NCBI RefSeq assembly: GCF_010668805.1
Contig: NZ_WUFT01000032.1
Coordinates: 1 to 42,757 of the forward strand
Length of the DNA: 42,757 bases
Source of the DNA: Rhizobium phaseoli
GTDB taxonomy: Bacteria; Pseudomonadota; Alphaproteobacteria; Rhizobiales; Rhizobiaceae
Direction of reading: 5' to 3'
Within the stretch, counting starts at the first letter, position 1. Every line of letters begins with the position of its first letter. Shown in pieces: positions 42,216 through 42,757 of the stretch. Both the position numbers and the translations under genes were made by a program. Below the pieces are notes generated by a model. The model had not been told where the DNA came from. It did not search any database and saw only the letters and a program-made list of their open reading frames with translations.

Positions 42216-42551
42216 GATGAGGACAGGCCCGCAAGCGCCCTGATCGAAACGGCCGCGTTCGGCAAGGCCAATCGAGGCGATGGCAATTCGGATATCACTA
42301 TCGCATCCTCACCGGGCAGCGCGCAAACGTGCTTGGTTGGCAAGCAGAGCCACCTCGTCAATGGCCATACGACAGCAGGCTTTGCGCTGATTGCTTGGCC
42401 CGTCAAATACTGCATGACCGGGGTGCAAACGTTTGTCGTCAAAGGCATGAACCTGATCTATCAGCGCGATCTCGAGTCACGACCGAGGAGAAAGCTGCGG
42501 CGATCAGACTTCAATCCCGACCGCAGTAACTGGACTGTTGTCGAGGAATAG
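42216..42551 (+). pseudogene. Remnant of a DUF2950-like gene
   Basis: The main frame reads AGFALIAWPVKYCMTGVQTFVVKGMNLIYQRDL and FNPDRSNWTVVEE, which resembles the C-terminus of DUF2950 proteins (GGFALVAWP..Y..TGV.TF.V...G.VY..DLG). Family features missing from this frame appear in a second frame: FGYHYRILTGQ (from 42287) and VTTEEKAAAIR (about 42478-42510). This means compensating small indels. I see no start codon or N-terminal half upstream. Function of the family is unknown. From 42552 to the window end I see no gene. Confidence 0.5.
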
Positions 42552-42757
42552 CCGGTAACGTTTTGCACATCCGGGGGCTTGTGCTCCTGAGACTTTTCGT
42601 AGGGACGGCTCATTGCTGCGACCGTCACGGTGACCTGCCACTGAATTTTCATCCGGCGGCGATTAGAGCCTCGGCGGTTTTGAATACGCCAAGTGGCGCG
42701 GTGTGAGCAACCGGCGGAAACGCGAAGCTTTCATCTCGCGCAGCGTTGGAGCCGGTT

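Overview
The window reads as chromosome of a Rhizobium of the etli/leguminosarum type. GC is high, there is an alphaproteobacterial initiator tRNA, ExoF/ExoY-type polysaccharide genes, a rhizobial ugpBAEC operon and RIME-like intergenic palindromes. Species assignment is inference; no database was searched.

Layout. (1) 1-4.7 kb: tRNA-fMet with its terminator (probably the tail of an rRNA operon), an adenylate cyclase/TPR protein and a membrane PQQ glucose dehydrogenase, both on the minus strand. (2) 4.7-10.4 kb: an OafA/ExoZ-like acyltransferase, a small SyrA/ExoX-like membrane protein, a degenerate ExoY-like phosphoglycosyl transferase (PGT), a 3'-truncated Crp-type regulator, and two glycosyltransferases. 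(3) 10.7-23.9 kb: a Wzx/Wzy-type polysaccharide locus. One arm (minus strand) is PGT - Wzc-like co-polymerase - GT2 - ExoF-like export protein - Wzy-like polymerase. The divergent arm (plus strand) is Crp-type regulator - GT4 - GT4 - Wzx flippase - secreted GH16 glycanase. A second SyrA/ExoX-like gene lies at the left edge. Region 2 looks like a collapsed, decayed duplicate of the edges of region 3. (4) 23.9-31.4 kb: a six-gene, tightly coupled sugar-uptake operon (binding protein, two permeases, SIS isomerase/deglycase, PfkB kinase, ATPase). It diverges from a ROK repressor gene, with a perfect palindromic operator between them. Gene content resembles fructosamine (Frl/Fra) catabolism. (5) 31.7-36.3 kb: ugpBAEC glycerol-3-phosphate importer, with a terminator-like hairpin and a RIME-like repeat between ugpB and ugpA. 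(6) 36.3-42.8 kb: a frameshifted cupin, a CMD-like protein, a hydroxypyruvate-isomerase-like protein divergent from an SDR, an Rrf2 regulator convergent with an SfnB-like flavin oxidoreductase, a PP2A-like phosphatase, and a decayed DUF2950-like gene.

Most interesting content. The two PGT genes share a 35/42-identical noncoding block at the same distance upstream of their starts. One PGT has lost the catalytic Glu of its Asp-Glu dyad (now Lys). The Wzc-like protein has lost its Walker A lysine. Each PGT has an associated SyrA/ExoX-like small membrane protein and a Crp-type regulator (one of them truncated). Together this suggests a polysaccharide system in which pseudo-enzymes or decayed paralogues may set production levels.
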